The notes under the pieces were generated by a model, which worked only from the letters and a program-made list of their open reading frames with translations, was not told the origin of the DNA and ran no database searches. Shown piece by piece: positions 1 to 9,504 of a stretch of DNA of 64,000 nucleotides. The first letter of the stretch is position 1. Every line of letters starts with the position of its first letter. The DNA lies in NCBI GenBank assembly GCA_963832725.1, contig CAWHVG010000003.1, positions 1,922,001 through 1,986,000 of the forward strand. Direction: 5' to 3'. The translations under genes and the position numbers were made by a program. Source of the DNA: JAEZBP01 sp963832725. Its GTDB lineage: Bacteria; Myxococcota_A; Polyangia; Polyangiales; Sandaracinaceae.

Positions 1-95
1 ACCTGCCCGGTCGACTGCGGGCGGAGCGCTTGGGCGAAGCAATCGGTGAGGTCGCTGAGGATCCCGACCTCGCGCTCGACCCCGACGGTCTCCAC
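1..95 (-). CDS. Partial CDS, unrecognised (5' end only)
   Basis: A GTG at 95-93 lies one base beyond the stop of the preceding minus-strand gene and opens a frame that stays open to the window edge (about 31 codons, starting VETVGVEREVGILSDLTDCF). Composition and codon use look coding. It would be the second gene of a minus-strand operon with the 97-551 gene. Too short to assign a family. Confidence 0.45.
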   Translation of the reverse strand, partial: METVGVEREVGILSDLTDCFAQALRPQSTGQ

Positions 96-96
96 G

Positions 97-551
97 TCAG
101 TCGGCGAGGTCGCCTTTCAGATGATCGGAGAGCATGGTCTGGAGGGTGCCGAGCATGACCTCGAAGGTCTGATTCGAGATGGCCCGGACGCCGTTCGGGA
201 AGACGGCCTCCAAGAGCTCGCGCGCCTTGACCGCGACGTCGTCGTCGCCTTCCGTACGCCCGTTGACGATGGCGTACAGGCTGCTGAGCGCGCGGCGTGA
301 TGTGCTGTTTCAACGCCCATCGCGTCGCCGCGGCTGGTGTCGGCCTCGAGCTTCTTCGCCGCTTGCCAGTCGAACTCGATCCGGAGCGCCTCACGTCCTG
401 CCGCGATGCCGTCGTCGATGACGGGCAAGAGCGGGCTCGAGTCCGAGAGCTTGTCCGCCACCAGAGAGCGCGTCAGCGTCAGCGCGAAGACGTGCCGTCC
501 CGACGGCATGTGAATGAGATCCAGATAGTCGGAGACATCCGCTCGGGTCAT
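97..551 (-). CDS. Hypothetical helical protein, frame broken near 298
   Basis: The start at 551 (MTRADVSDYLDLIHM) is preceded by a strong GAGGAGGGGAG ribosome site, which decides it. The first 85 residues read in one minus-strand frame. From about position 298 the sensible protein continues in another minus frame (LSSLYAIVNGRTEGDDD ... EVMLGTLQTMLSDHLKGDLAD) to a TGA at 99-97, giving about 150 residues. The two halves join if one base is missing near 298. No signal peptide or membrane span is visible. I do not recognise the family. The next gene starts one base downstream, so the two are probably co-transcribed. Confidence 0.5.
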
Positions 552-697
552 CTCCCCTCCTCGTCGTACGCGAGCCACCCCACTGCGACCCGACGGAACG
601 AGGGTAACAGACCGATCGCGTATGAAAACCCCGTCGTTTCGGACGCGCCACCGAACCTCACTCATCGAGAGGCGCGGAGATCGGATATGCTCGCCGG

Positions 698-1594
698 GTG
701 TGCGAAGGAAGACTCGTCCGCGATCCCACTGCGCCGATCTACCCCACGGCAATCGGCGGGTTCCTGCTGATACCGGGCCGAGCCGATAGGCCTTCTTTCA
801 CGCTGGGCGAGGTCTCGTTCGGCCGCATGGCGATGGACGCAGTGTTCGTCTGCGTCCCGGGAAGCACGGGCGCGCCGGGACGCGATGTCGACGGTCGCCA
901 GCATCGCGTCGTGATCCAAGTGCGGCAGGACGTGAGGCTCCGCGTCTCGAGCGTCGAGTACCCGAGCATCAGCGACGACGTCGACGAGCAAATCGCGCTG
1001 TGTGCGTTTGGCGACTCGCCTGGATACGCGAGCCGATCCTGGAACCCGAGCGAGACGGCCTACACGTGGGTGCAAACAGCGCACTTTCCACCAGAACGCG
1101 TTGTTGGGTTCGACGGGCGTGACGAACGGACCAATCTCGATTGGCGCCACAGTACTGGCCGACCCTCGTTCCAAGATCGCGGCGAACCCTGGTTCGTCGA
1201 CACCAGCCTCGACCGCAGCAGCAGCGCCAGGTATGCCGCCGCGGGCGTTCACGCCAGGCCGAACGGGCATCCCCGCGGTGAAATCATCTACGACTCGCCG
1301 GACCTGAGGCGCGCATACGCCGACCGACTTCGGAGCGAGCCCCAGATCCGGCTCCTCGAGACGGCGGTACAGTTCCGGACCTACCTCTACCGCCGGCCCG
1401 GCGGCTATCACGGACTTGCCTCGCAGGATCCCCTGGCGCTGGTCGAGTGGCGGTATTCGGAACGATGGGAGCGCGCCAGCGCAGGTGCGGAGGGGCGTCG
1501 CACGCACACTGATGTTCGCGTGCTCCGGATTCGACCGAATCCCCCCGAGCCTCCGTCCCTCGACGATGCCATTCGAGAGTACCCGTTTGGATGA
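698..1594 (+). CDS. Hypothetical protein
   Basis: The frame is open for 298 codons from a GTG at 698 and has plausible globular composition, for example LLETAVQFRTYLYRRPGGY near residue 230. No signal peptide, membrane span or known motif is seen. Its stop overlaps the ATG of the next gene (ATGA at 1591-1594), so the pair is translationally coupled. The true start may lie upstream in another frame: a MLAGC-like start is present at 687 but needs a one-base shift. Divergently placed from the 97-551 gene. Function unknown. Confidence 0.5.
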   Translation: MCEGRLVRDPTAPIYPTAIGGFLLIPGRADRPSFTLGEVSFGRMAMDAVFVCVPGSTGAPGRDVDGRQHRVVIQVRQDVRLRVSSVEYPSISDDVDEQIALCAFGDSPGYASRSWNPSETAYTWVQTAHFPPERVVGFDGRDERTNLDWRHSTGRPSFQDRGEPWFVDTSLDRSSSARYAAAGVHARPNGHPRGEIIYDSPDLRRAYADRLRSEPQIRLLETAVQFRTYLYRRPGGYHGLASQDPLALVEWRYSERWERASAGAEGRRTHTDVRVLRIRPNPPEPPSLDDAIREYPFG

Positions 1595-2257
1595 AGCCCG
1601 GTCTCATCCCGCTCTTCGTAGTGCTCACGGGTTGCGGGATACCGCATCCCGCGGTCACGACGACTGAGCCTTCATGGCCATCGCTGTGCGCAGGAGAACC
1701 GGACGCGCATACGTCGCACGATCCGCCGGAAGCCCCGGATTGTTGGCGTGCGCATTTCCCGGTACGCCCCTGTGATGCGCCCGTGCACCCGGAGCTGATC
1801 GGGCTGTGGGGACTGGGCGGCAGCAGGTTCGAAGGCCGCCTGATCTACGACGGATGCTGTGTGACCTTCTACGACACAGGCTTGCGGCGGATGACCCCGA
1901 CGCTCGACATGGCGTCCGAGCTGGCCACCTACGGGCGACCAGCAAACGTCGGGGCCGCCAATCGCACACAAGCCGAGTGGGACGGCGACACGCTGAGCTC
2001 CGATTCACACCTCGGGACGAATCGCGGTCGGCCATCGTGTGCTCGAAGACGGCCTACTCGCAGACGGCCTCCTGGAAGACGGCACGGCCGGCCTGACGTT
2101 CCTCGACGACCGACGTTCCGAGCCGGCGGAGCAACGACTCGTTCGATTCCAGCGGCACGATTGCATCGACGAGCCGACCCGCGACCTTCTCTGCGCACGA
2201 TTGATCGTCCCGGGCGCGACACAGGCGCCTACGGGCGCCGGCGTGTGCCGGGAGTAG
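1591..2257 (+). CDS. Putative lipoprotein, frame broken near 2030
   Basis: The start at 1591 overlaps the stop of the upstream gene. The N-terminus MKPGLIPLFVVLTGCGIPHP is a lipoprotein signal with lipobox LTGC, so cysteine 15 would be lipidated and the protein exported. About 145 residues read cleanly, with several cysteines. Near 2030 the plausible protein moves to the next frame (VLEDGLLADGLLEDGTAGL ... GVCRE) and stops at 2257, consistent with one extra base. No family recognised. The partner gene at 698-1594 is also unknown. Confidence 0.5.
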
Positions 2258-2715
2258 TCGGCCTCGTCACGAGGTGGCACGAGCACGACGCGGTCCTCGT
2301 GAGCACGCCACCGCGCTCGTTCACATTCTCGATCGCGAGCGGCGCGCTCGCGCGCGCTCGGCCGCAAGCCGCAGAGCGTCGACGAGACGCGGACCCGCCG
2401 AGCGTTGCAGGAACAGCTCGGCCACTTCCGGCGTAGCGATCCGCTTCTCCATCGGATGCTCGGGGACGACGAACGAGTACGGACGTGGCCAAGCGCTCCG
2501 CAACCCGATCTGGCGGGTGAGCGTCCCCTCGCCTCATTCGAACGAGGAGACGCCGAGCTGGACGAGACTTCCTCGAGACCGTCTACGCGGCCGGCCCGAG
2601 CTGAGCCGGTCGTACCTTCTCGGACTGCCGCCCGGAGCGCCCTCCGGGTCCGGGCGCCGAAGAGGACCCCACGCTGTCATGTGGGCACCACTCGACCACT
2701 TGACATTCGTTCAGT
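2258..2715 (+). other. Intergenic stretch with a possible minus-strand relic
   Basis: About 460 bases with no convincing gene. On the minus strand, 2503 down to about 2321 reads MEKRIATPEVAELFLQRSAG with coding-like composition, perhaps a decayed gene, but no start site, neighbour or family supports it. Confidence 0.3.
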
Positions 2716-2727
2716 ATGCACTATGTG
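2700..2727 (+). promoter_or_regulatory. Possible sigma-70-type promoter for the HNH gene
   Basis: TTGACA at 2700-2705 is followed after 16 bases by TATGTG at 2722-2727. If used, transcription would begin near 2734 and the ATG at 2737 rather than 2716 would start the HNH gene, with almost no leader. The match is by eye only; the -10 box is poor. Confidence 0.25.
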
Positions 2728-2736
2728 TGGTTGGCG

Positions 2737-4942
2737 ATGTCGGGGGGCACCATCATCGAGCTGGTCGATCGCGACGAGGCGCTTCGTATGGACGCGGAGA
2801 ACGTCCGGATGGCGCGCACGCAGACGGTCGTGCGGCTCGCCATCGGCGAGGCGCTCCATGCGCTCGGCAACGGCTGGCAAGAGCTCGGGTTCTCGCGCTT
2901 CGTCGACTACGTACGCGAGCGCGTGGAACGGAACGGGCGCTGGGGTGAGGACACGAGGGCGGTCGCGAGCCGACTGATGGGGCTGCCTCGAATGCGGCGC
3001 GCGCTGCTGCGCGGCGACATCGGCTGGTGCATGGCCGAGGTGCTCTCGCGTCACGCCCGCGCCGACGATGACGAGGAGCTGCTCGAGGCGACGCGCGGGA
3101 TGACGGTGCGCCAGGTCAAGAAGGCGCTCGCCGAGCGCGCCGCGCAGGACTCGGAGGCGGAGGAGCGCCGCTTCGGCACGCTCGACCTGACGCTCGACCT
3201 CGAGGAGGCCTGGCTGCTCATGTCGACCCGGCCGATGGTCGAGGCGCTCGATGGCTCGGGCGAGTCGGGCGCATGGCTCGAGTCCCTGCTCGCCGAGGGG
3301 CAGTGCGCGCTCTCGAACCTCGCCACCGGGATCGAGCTGACGCCCGAGGACGTGGCGCAGAAGCAGAAGGCGTGGCTGGAGAGCATCCGCCGCGGGAAGG
3401 AGCGGATGGACGCGCGCGAGCAGGGCGCGGAATCGTCGCTGCCGCCCATGCCCGAGGTCGAGGTCGACGACGTGATCGAGGAGCTGCCGAGCGGGCCGCT
3501 CGCGATCGATCGGCGGCTGATGCGCGAGCTCGCGCCGCGGCTCGCCAGTTACGACCTCTCGTTCGGGCGTGCGCTCGCGAAGTTCTTCGCGGTGCGCGGC
3601 TGGAAGGTGCTCGGCTTCGCGAGCGAGAAGCAGTACGCGGTGGAGAGGCTCGGGATGTCCCGCTCGGCGGCGTACGCGCGGATGAGGCTCGCCAAGCGCG
3701 CCGTGCACCTCGAGAAGGTCGGCGACGCGCTTCACTCGGGGAAGATCGGGTCGGAGGCAGCGTCGCTCATCCTGCGCGTGGCCACGCCGGACACGGAAGA
3801 GGCGTGGATCGATCGCGCGGCGCGTCGAACGCACAAGCACTTCAAGCAAGAGGTGGTGGCCGCCGAGCGCATCGCGAAGATGATGCACCTCGGCAATCCG
3901 CCCGGGCCGCCGAGCACGGACGAGATCGACATCGTGCTCGCGCTCGACCGCGACATGAAGTGCGGCGCGTACGCGCGGCGGGCGGTCGGGATGGAGCGCG
4001 AGGACGACGCGCCGCAGTACCTCGACCGGGCGCTCTCCCGCGCGCCCGAGAGCTTGCCAGCCGAGATGGCGCGGGAGGCGATGGCGGTGCAGGAGAACCT
4101 GCGCTCGCTGATCCTCCTCGCCCGCGAGCAGGCGGGCGCGCTCTCGGCCGAGCATGCAGAGGCCGCGTGCACCGGAGTGACGGAGCCGGAAGGGCCGCTC
4201 CCCACCATCGACCTCGAGGCAGACGTGGTCTGGGGCAAGGGGTCATCCACGAATCGGTGAGGGCGAGGTCGTCCAAACGTTCGGGCCGGCCGGCGACACG
4301 TCGGCGGACCAGCGACAACCCGAGCAAGCAGCTCGGGTCGTCCAGATGTTCGGGCCGGCGGATCCTGCTCCCAGTCGAGGGACGCCGCCGGAGGAGGACC
4401 GTCCGGTCCGAATGTTCGGGGCTCCGGATCCGCTCACCGGCGAGGAGCCGACGGCCGACGGTGGCGACGAGCCGGACCGCGAGCGGCGGGGGATGCTGCG
4501 TCGCTGGGGCGTGGTCACGCTGCGGATCCGGGCGGAGGAGGAGACGATCCTCCACTACCGCATGCTGAAGGCGGCCTTCGAGCGCGCGGGGCTGGGCGGC
4601 TCGTTCGCGCGCTTTCTGGTGGCGTCGTTCTGGGTGAGTTGGGGGCCCGTGCTCGGCCGGACGAACCGCTGCGAGGACATCCTCCGGCGCGACGGATACG
4701 ACTGCACGTGCCCGGTGTGCGGCAGGCAAGCGGGCCCCGGTTCGCACCACCTGGTCTATCGCAGCCACGGCGGCGGCGACGAAGACTGGAATCAGACGAG
4801 CCCCTGCCCCTTCTGCCACCTCGACGGCGAGCACGGCGGGCGGCTGAAGGTGAGGGGGAAGGCGCCCGACCTGACCTGGCTCATCGGTCGCACCCCAATC
4901 ATCGAGGTGCGCGGGCGCGAGCGGAGGCAGCTCGCGGCCTGA
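2737..4942 (+). CDS. HNH endonuclease-domain protein, frame broken near 4240
   Basis: The first part (to 4260) is a long helical region with DUF222-like character and two weakly similar halves (VRLAIGEALHALGNGWQELG; LAKFFAVRGWKVLGFASEKQ). The second part (continuing to 4942) carries the nuclease: CPVCGRQAGPGSHHLVYRSH, then about 15 residues on CPFCHLDGEHG, an HNH core with two CxxC zinc knuckles. Reading the second frame back through 4241-4345 gives sensible coding sequence (GHPRIGEGEVVQTFGPAG), so the two parts are one protein of about 735 residues split by one extra G in the GGGG run near 4240. The linker repeats a V-Q/R-M/T-F-G-P/A motif three times. Such proteins are common, often multicopy, and mobile in actinobacteria and myxobacteria. 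Start 2716 (ATG, in frame) is the alternative. Confidence 0.75.
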
Positions 4943-4998
4943 AGAGCTCACGGCCAGTCGAGATCGGTGCGGGCGCGGCAGGGTGCTCCCCTCCTGAT

Positions 4999-5436
4999 AT
5001 GGCCTTCCCGTTCGACTTCACGGTGCTGGATGCGCACGGTCACGCCGCGGTCGTGGTGGAGGCGACGTCGAAGCTCGGGACCAATGCACGCTGGGCGAGC
5101 CGACGCCGCCAGCGCATCGCGGACGATTCGACGGCGTTCGGCTCGAGCGCGTTCCTGCTCGTGACGCCGGACCGCCTCTACGCCTGGCCGGCCAGCGCGG
5201 CGAGCGACGCGGCGCCGAGCACGGAGATCGACGGTGAGCAGGTCCTCGGCCGCTACCTCGAGCGGGCTGGTGTGCAGAAGGGTCGAAACATCGATCCCTA
5301 CGTATTCGAATGGATCGTCGAGTCCTGGCTCCAGGACGTCGCCAGCGGAGTCGCGCCTGCGCCCACGACATCCGGCTTCGATCAGGTGACGGCTGCCCTC
5401 CGGGGCGCCCGGGTGGTCGCCGAGCGAGCGGCGTGA
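4999..5436 (+). CDS. PD-(D/E)xK-like nuclease-fold protein paired with a PIN gene
   Basis: This 145-residue protein starts MAFPFDFTVLDAHGHAAVVV and has the layout beta strand, VVVEATSK, helix, FLLVTPDRLYAWP, then helical EIDGEQVLGRYLERAG and a C-terminal FEWIVESWLQDV. From recall of related cyanobacterial proteins, which carry a VEVKxK motif at the VEATSK position and a PIN-domain neighbour, I infer a restriction-endonuclease-like fold. The catalytic E-x-K is altered here (EATSK), so activity is doubtful. Its last codons overlap the GTG of the PIN gene (5433). It could act as an antitoxin-like partner or a separate nuclease. Confidence 0.55.
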   Translation: MAFPFDFTVLDAHGHAAVVVEATSKLGTNARWASRRRQRIADDSTAFGSSAFLLVTPDRLYAWPASAASDAAPSTEIDGEQVLGRYLERAGVQKGRNIDPYVFEWIVESWLQDVASGVAPAPTTSGFDQVTAALRGARVVAERAA

Positions 5437-5972
5437 GGATCTACGGAGAGACGAACTTCGTCCTGGAGCTGGTGCTCGAGCAGAGGGAGGTCAGCGAGGC
5501 GGAAGCAATCATCGAGCTCGCCAAGACGAGAAAGGTCGAGCTCGTCCTGCCTGCTCTCGCGCCGTTGGAAGCGTACTCGACGGTTCATCGCCGGCGGGCG
5601 GACCCGTTGGAAGCTGATCCAGAGCGTGCGACAGGAGCTCGGGCAGGTCGGACGCTCGTTGTCGATGGCGGAGGAAGCCTCGGCTCTGCGGGAGACGCTC
5701 GTCCGGGCGACTCAGCTCGTCACGGATCGTTACGACGACGTCCGTGCCCAGCTCCTCCGAGTCGCGACGTGGATCCCGCTGGATGTCTCGCCAGTGTTCT
5801 CGGCGACGCACGGCGGAGCGAGGGGAAGGCGCTCTTCATCAACAAGAACGTCAAGGACTTCGGCACACCCGACGTGGTAGACCTGCTGGCCGATGTGGAT
5901 TGCGAGCTGCTTTCGAGCATTCGAGGCGCACACGCCCGCGCCTCCGCAACCCTCCGGCAATCCGACACGTGA
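5433..5972 (+). pseudogene. PIN-domain protein, broken by a frameshift and a probable internal deletion
   Basis: The GTG at 5433 overlaps the upstream stop. VRIYGETNFVLELVLEQREV matches the opening strand and first acidic residues of a PIN nuclease (the usual xDTNxxLE is GETN here). The frame breaks near 5597 (one extra base) and continues as RWKLIQSVRQELGQVGRSLS ... LLRVATWIPLDVS. Near 5782 it returns to the first frame as ASVLGDARRSEGKALFINKN to LRQSDT at 5972. In related PIN proteins a segment of about 20 residues with an S-x-Q-D-A active-site motif lies between IPLD and YASV; it is absent here. The extra base could be a sequencing error, but the missing segment suggests an inactive toxin. 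Confidence 0.55.
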
Positions 5973-6068
5973 TGTGACGCTCCATGCCGCTTCTCGTCGC
6001 GTCCGAAGCGTCAGTCCGGCGTGTGGCGCTGCGTCTGGGATGTCACGCGAACGGAGATCCACCGAGAG

Positions 6069-9000
6069 ATGGCCGATCGAGAAGCAGAGCTGAGCATCCG
6101 AAGGCGCCTGGTCGACGCGCTGCAGGCGGATTTGATCGGGCCCTTCGTCCCGCCGGACCATCCCTCGGGCGGCGAGGAGATCCTGCCGCTCCCGCCCTCA
6201 CGCTGGTATCTCACGGGCTTTCTCGCGCCGCAGAGTGGGCGGGCGCCCGATGTCGACGACGAGGATTCGCAGGAAGGCGGCCTCGCCAGCGACAACGACA
6301 GCCAGGCCGAGGACGCGGGCGACGCGCAGCAGGACAAGACCAAGCGGCCGGTGCGGTTTCCGGCTTCGATGGGGCTCAGCGTCTTCCTCCCGCCGGGCGA
6401 CGGCGCCGATCACGAGGGTGATTGTCTCGAGGTCAATCTCTCCTTCGCCGACTACGACAAGGTCGAGGCGGCGGAGGACCGGGAGGACAAGAAGTGGTTC
6501 GGCTGGAAGCGGGTCCCCCACGAAGAGCGGGGCATCCGGATCCCGCTGGATCGGGCGGTGCTCGAAGGGCGCGACGGCATCGCCGTGCCGAACACGAGCG
6601 GCCTGCGCTTCCGGGGCGAGCTGCGGACGACGGACATCGAAGGGCTGCCGAAGAACGCGCGCGTGCTGAGCCTCTTCCTGGTCAACGAGCGCGAGGTGCG
6701 CGAGTTGGACCGCGATCTCGAGCTTCGTCTTCCAGGTGCAGTTCGCGCTCCGCTACGAGCGGGGCTTCCTCTCCCGCCCCAACCGGCGCGGCGAGGACGC
6801 GGACGACGAGGATCAGAAGGTCCTCGCGCTCACCTTCCGCGACAAGGTCGAGTGGGCCGTCGGGCACAATACGAGCGTCGTGGCGCCGGTCCGCGATGCC
6901 GAGGGGAACGTGCACCGGCTCGCGACGACGCAGCTCCCCGAGTACGAGGTGCGGCGCGTCGAGCACCAGCGCTTCGACGAAGACAGCGACTACCAGGTGC
7001 TCACGCGCATGGCCGCCCTCGCCAAGCTCGATGGGGAGGGCCTCGAGCGCGGGCTCTCACCGCTCATCGAGGCGTACTCGAGGTGGATCGACGACCAGCG
7101 AACGGAGCCACTCCCGCGCCAGGCGCTCGAAGACACGCGGCACGAGCTGATGAAGAAGGCGACGGCCGCCCGCGATCGGATGCGCGAGGGCATCGAGCTC
7201 TTGAAGAGCGACGCCGAGGTCCGCGAGGCATTCAAGCTCGCGAACCAGGCGATGTACGTGGCCGCGCTGCAGGCGGACCGGAATCGTTCCGACAAACGCT
7301 ACAAAGACGGCAACGAGCCCGCGTGGCGCCCCTTCCAGCTCGCGTTCGTGCTGCTCAACCTGGCGTCCATCGCCGATCCAAAGCACCCGGACCGCAAGGT
7401 GGCCGACCTCATCTACTTCCCGACCGGCGGCGGGAAGACGGAGGCCTACCTCGGGCTCATCGCGTTCACGCTGGTGCTGCGTCGCCTGCGCGGGAAGGCG
7501 CAGCCCCACGAAGGGCGCGGCGTCGCCGTCATCCTCCGCTACACGCTGCGACTGCTCACGCTCGACCAGCTCGGCCGCGCGGCGACGCTGATGTGCGCGC
7601 TCGAAGAGATTCGCCGGCGCGACCCGAAGAAGCTCGGGAACGCGCGCTTCACCGTCGGCCTCTGGGTCGGAGCGAGCGCGACCGCCAACCGGCTGAAGGA
7701 CGTCCACCGAGCGCTCCACGACTACACGCCGGGGCAGCAGAATTCACCGTTCCCGCTCACCACCTGCCCGTGGTGCGGCACGAACATCCGCATCCAGAAC
7801 ATCAAGCTCGTCGACGGGGCGGGAAAGCCGAGCAAGACGAAGTACACGCGCGCCGTCGTGTACTGCGCGGGCGAGCGTTGCCTCTTCACCGAGGCGAAGC
7901 GCGCCGGGCAGGGCCTGCCCGTCCTCTTCGTGGACGAGCAGATCTACCAGGAGACGCCCGACTTCATCGTCGCCACCGTCGACAAGTACGCGATGGTGCC
8001 CGTGGCGCGGCGAGGCCGGCATGCTCTTCGGCCGCGCGACCGCACATCGACGATGCGCCGCGCGTACGGCGTGATGCACAAGCCGCCGAAGGGCGCGACG
8101 CCGCTGCCGGACGGGCTGCCCCCGCCGGAGCTGGTGGTGCAGGACGAGCTGCACCTCATCAGCGGGCCGCTCGGCACGATGGTCGGCCTCTACGAGGCTG
8201 CGGTCGACTACCTCTCGGAGCGCGTGGTCGACGGCGAGCGCTACGGGCCGAAGGTCGTCTGCTCGACGGCGACGGTGCGGCGGGCGCGAGAGCAAATCCG
8301 CGCGCTCTTCGGGCGCGAGATGTCGCTCTTCCCGCCGCGCGGCATCAACGAGGGCGACAACTTCTTCTCGAAGCTGAAGGAGGACGACTGGGGCCGCCTC
8401 TATGTCGGGGTCGGCGCGCCGGGGCGAGCGCTGCGCGCCGTGCTCGGTCCGCGCGTACGCGACGCTGCTGGCTGCGGCGCAGAAGCACTTCGACCGCAAG
8501 GGGGCGCCGGAGCAGCCGGCCGACCCCTACATGACGCTCGTCGGCTACTTCAACAGCTTGCGCGAGCTCGGAGGCATGCGGCGCCTCGTCGAGGACGAGA
8601 TTCGAAACCGCGTCCTCGGCTTCGACAAAGGCAAGCGCCCGCACAACTTCGTCGCGCCGCACCCGTGGGCGGCCGACCGCAAGCTCAAGATGCCGGCCGA
8701 GCTCACCTCGCGCGAGCCCACCGAGCGCGTGAAGGAGACCAAGCGCCGTCTCGGCGCGCGCCGGGCGGCCGAAGAATCCCGAGCCCCTCGACGTCGTCCT
8801 CGCCTCGAACATGATCTCGGTCGGCCTCGACGTGGACAGGCTCGGGCTCATGGTCGTCACGGGCCAGCCCAAGACCACCAGCGAGTACATCCAGGCGACG
8901 AGCCGCGTCGGGCGCGCGTACCCCGGCTTGGTCGTGACCTGCCTGAATGTGTTTCGGCCGCGCGACCGCTCGCACTACGAGCGCTTCGTCAGCTACCACG

Positions 9001-9503
9001 AGTCGTTCTATCGCGACGTCGAGGCGACCACGGTGACGCCGTTCAGCGGCCAGACGCTCGACAGGGGGCTGGTCGGCACGATGCTCACCATGATCCGGCA
9101 CGGTATCGAAGAGCTCGAGCCGCCGACCGGCGTGATGCACATCCACGCACAGCGCTCGCAGGCGGAGCAGCTCCTCGATTGGCTGGTCGACCGCGCGCGC
9201 CACCACCGCGACCAGGACCAGGAAGCCGAGGAGCGCATCTCCGATCTGGTGCGGCGCCGCGGCCGCGACTTCCTCGACTCGTGGGAGCGCATCGTCGACA
9301 AGGCGAACAAGGGCGCCGCCGAGCGCATCTACAGCGGCCTCGACAACGTGAGGGACGAGGGCAAGGCGCTCATGTACACGGCGACCGACGACCCGCCCGA
9401 CGACCACGACGCGCGACAGTTCGAGGCGCCCACGAGCATGCGCGACGTCGAGCCCAGCGTGCCGGTGTGGCTCCGCTTCGCGCAGCTGGACGAGAGGAGC
9501 TGA
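6069..9503 (+). CDS. drmA: DISARM helicase-like protein DrmA, three frame breaks
   Basis: Four stretches in successive frames assemble into one protein of about 1,144 residues: 6069 to about 6719, about 6720-8428, about 8429-8765, and about 8766-9503. Each junction fits one extra base. In order it has an N-terminal domain, a Walker A site (FPTGGGKTEAYLG, residue about 450), a zinc-binding patch (CPWCG with a later CAGERC), a Walker B DELH (about 690), and motif VI ATSRVGRAYPG (about 945). This is the superfamily-2 helicase layout of DrmA, the proposed DNA-loading motor of DISARM anti-phage defence. ATG 6069 is chosen over GTG 6021 because GGAG lies about 12 bases upstream. drmB starts one base after the stop. 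If the breaks are real the cassette is dead; if they are base-call errors it is intact. Confidence 0.85.
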
Positions 9504-9504
9504 C

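Noticed and set aside
2677..4155. 492-codon minus-strand frame opposite the HNH gene
   Set aside because: The plus strand encodes a coherent HNH-family protein; the minus frame is low-complexity Arg/His/Leu-rich shadow.
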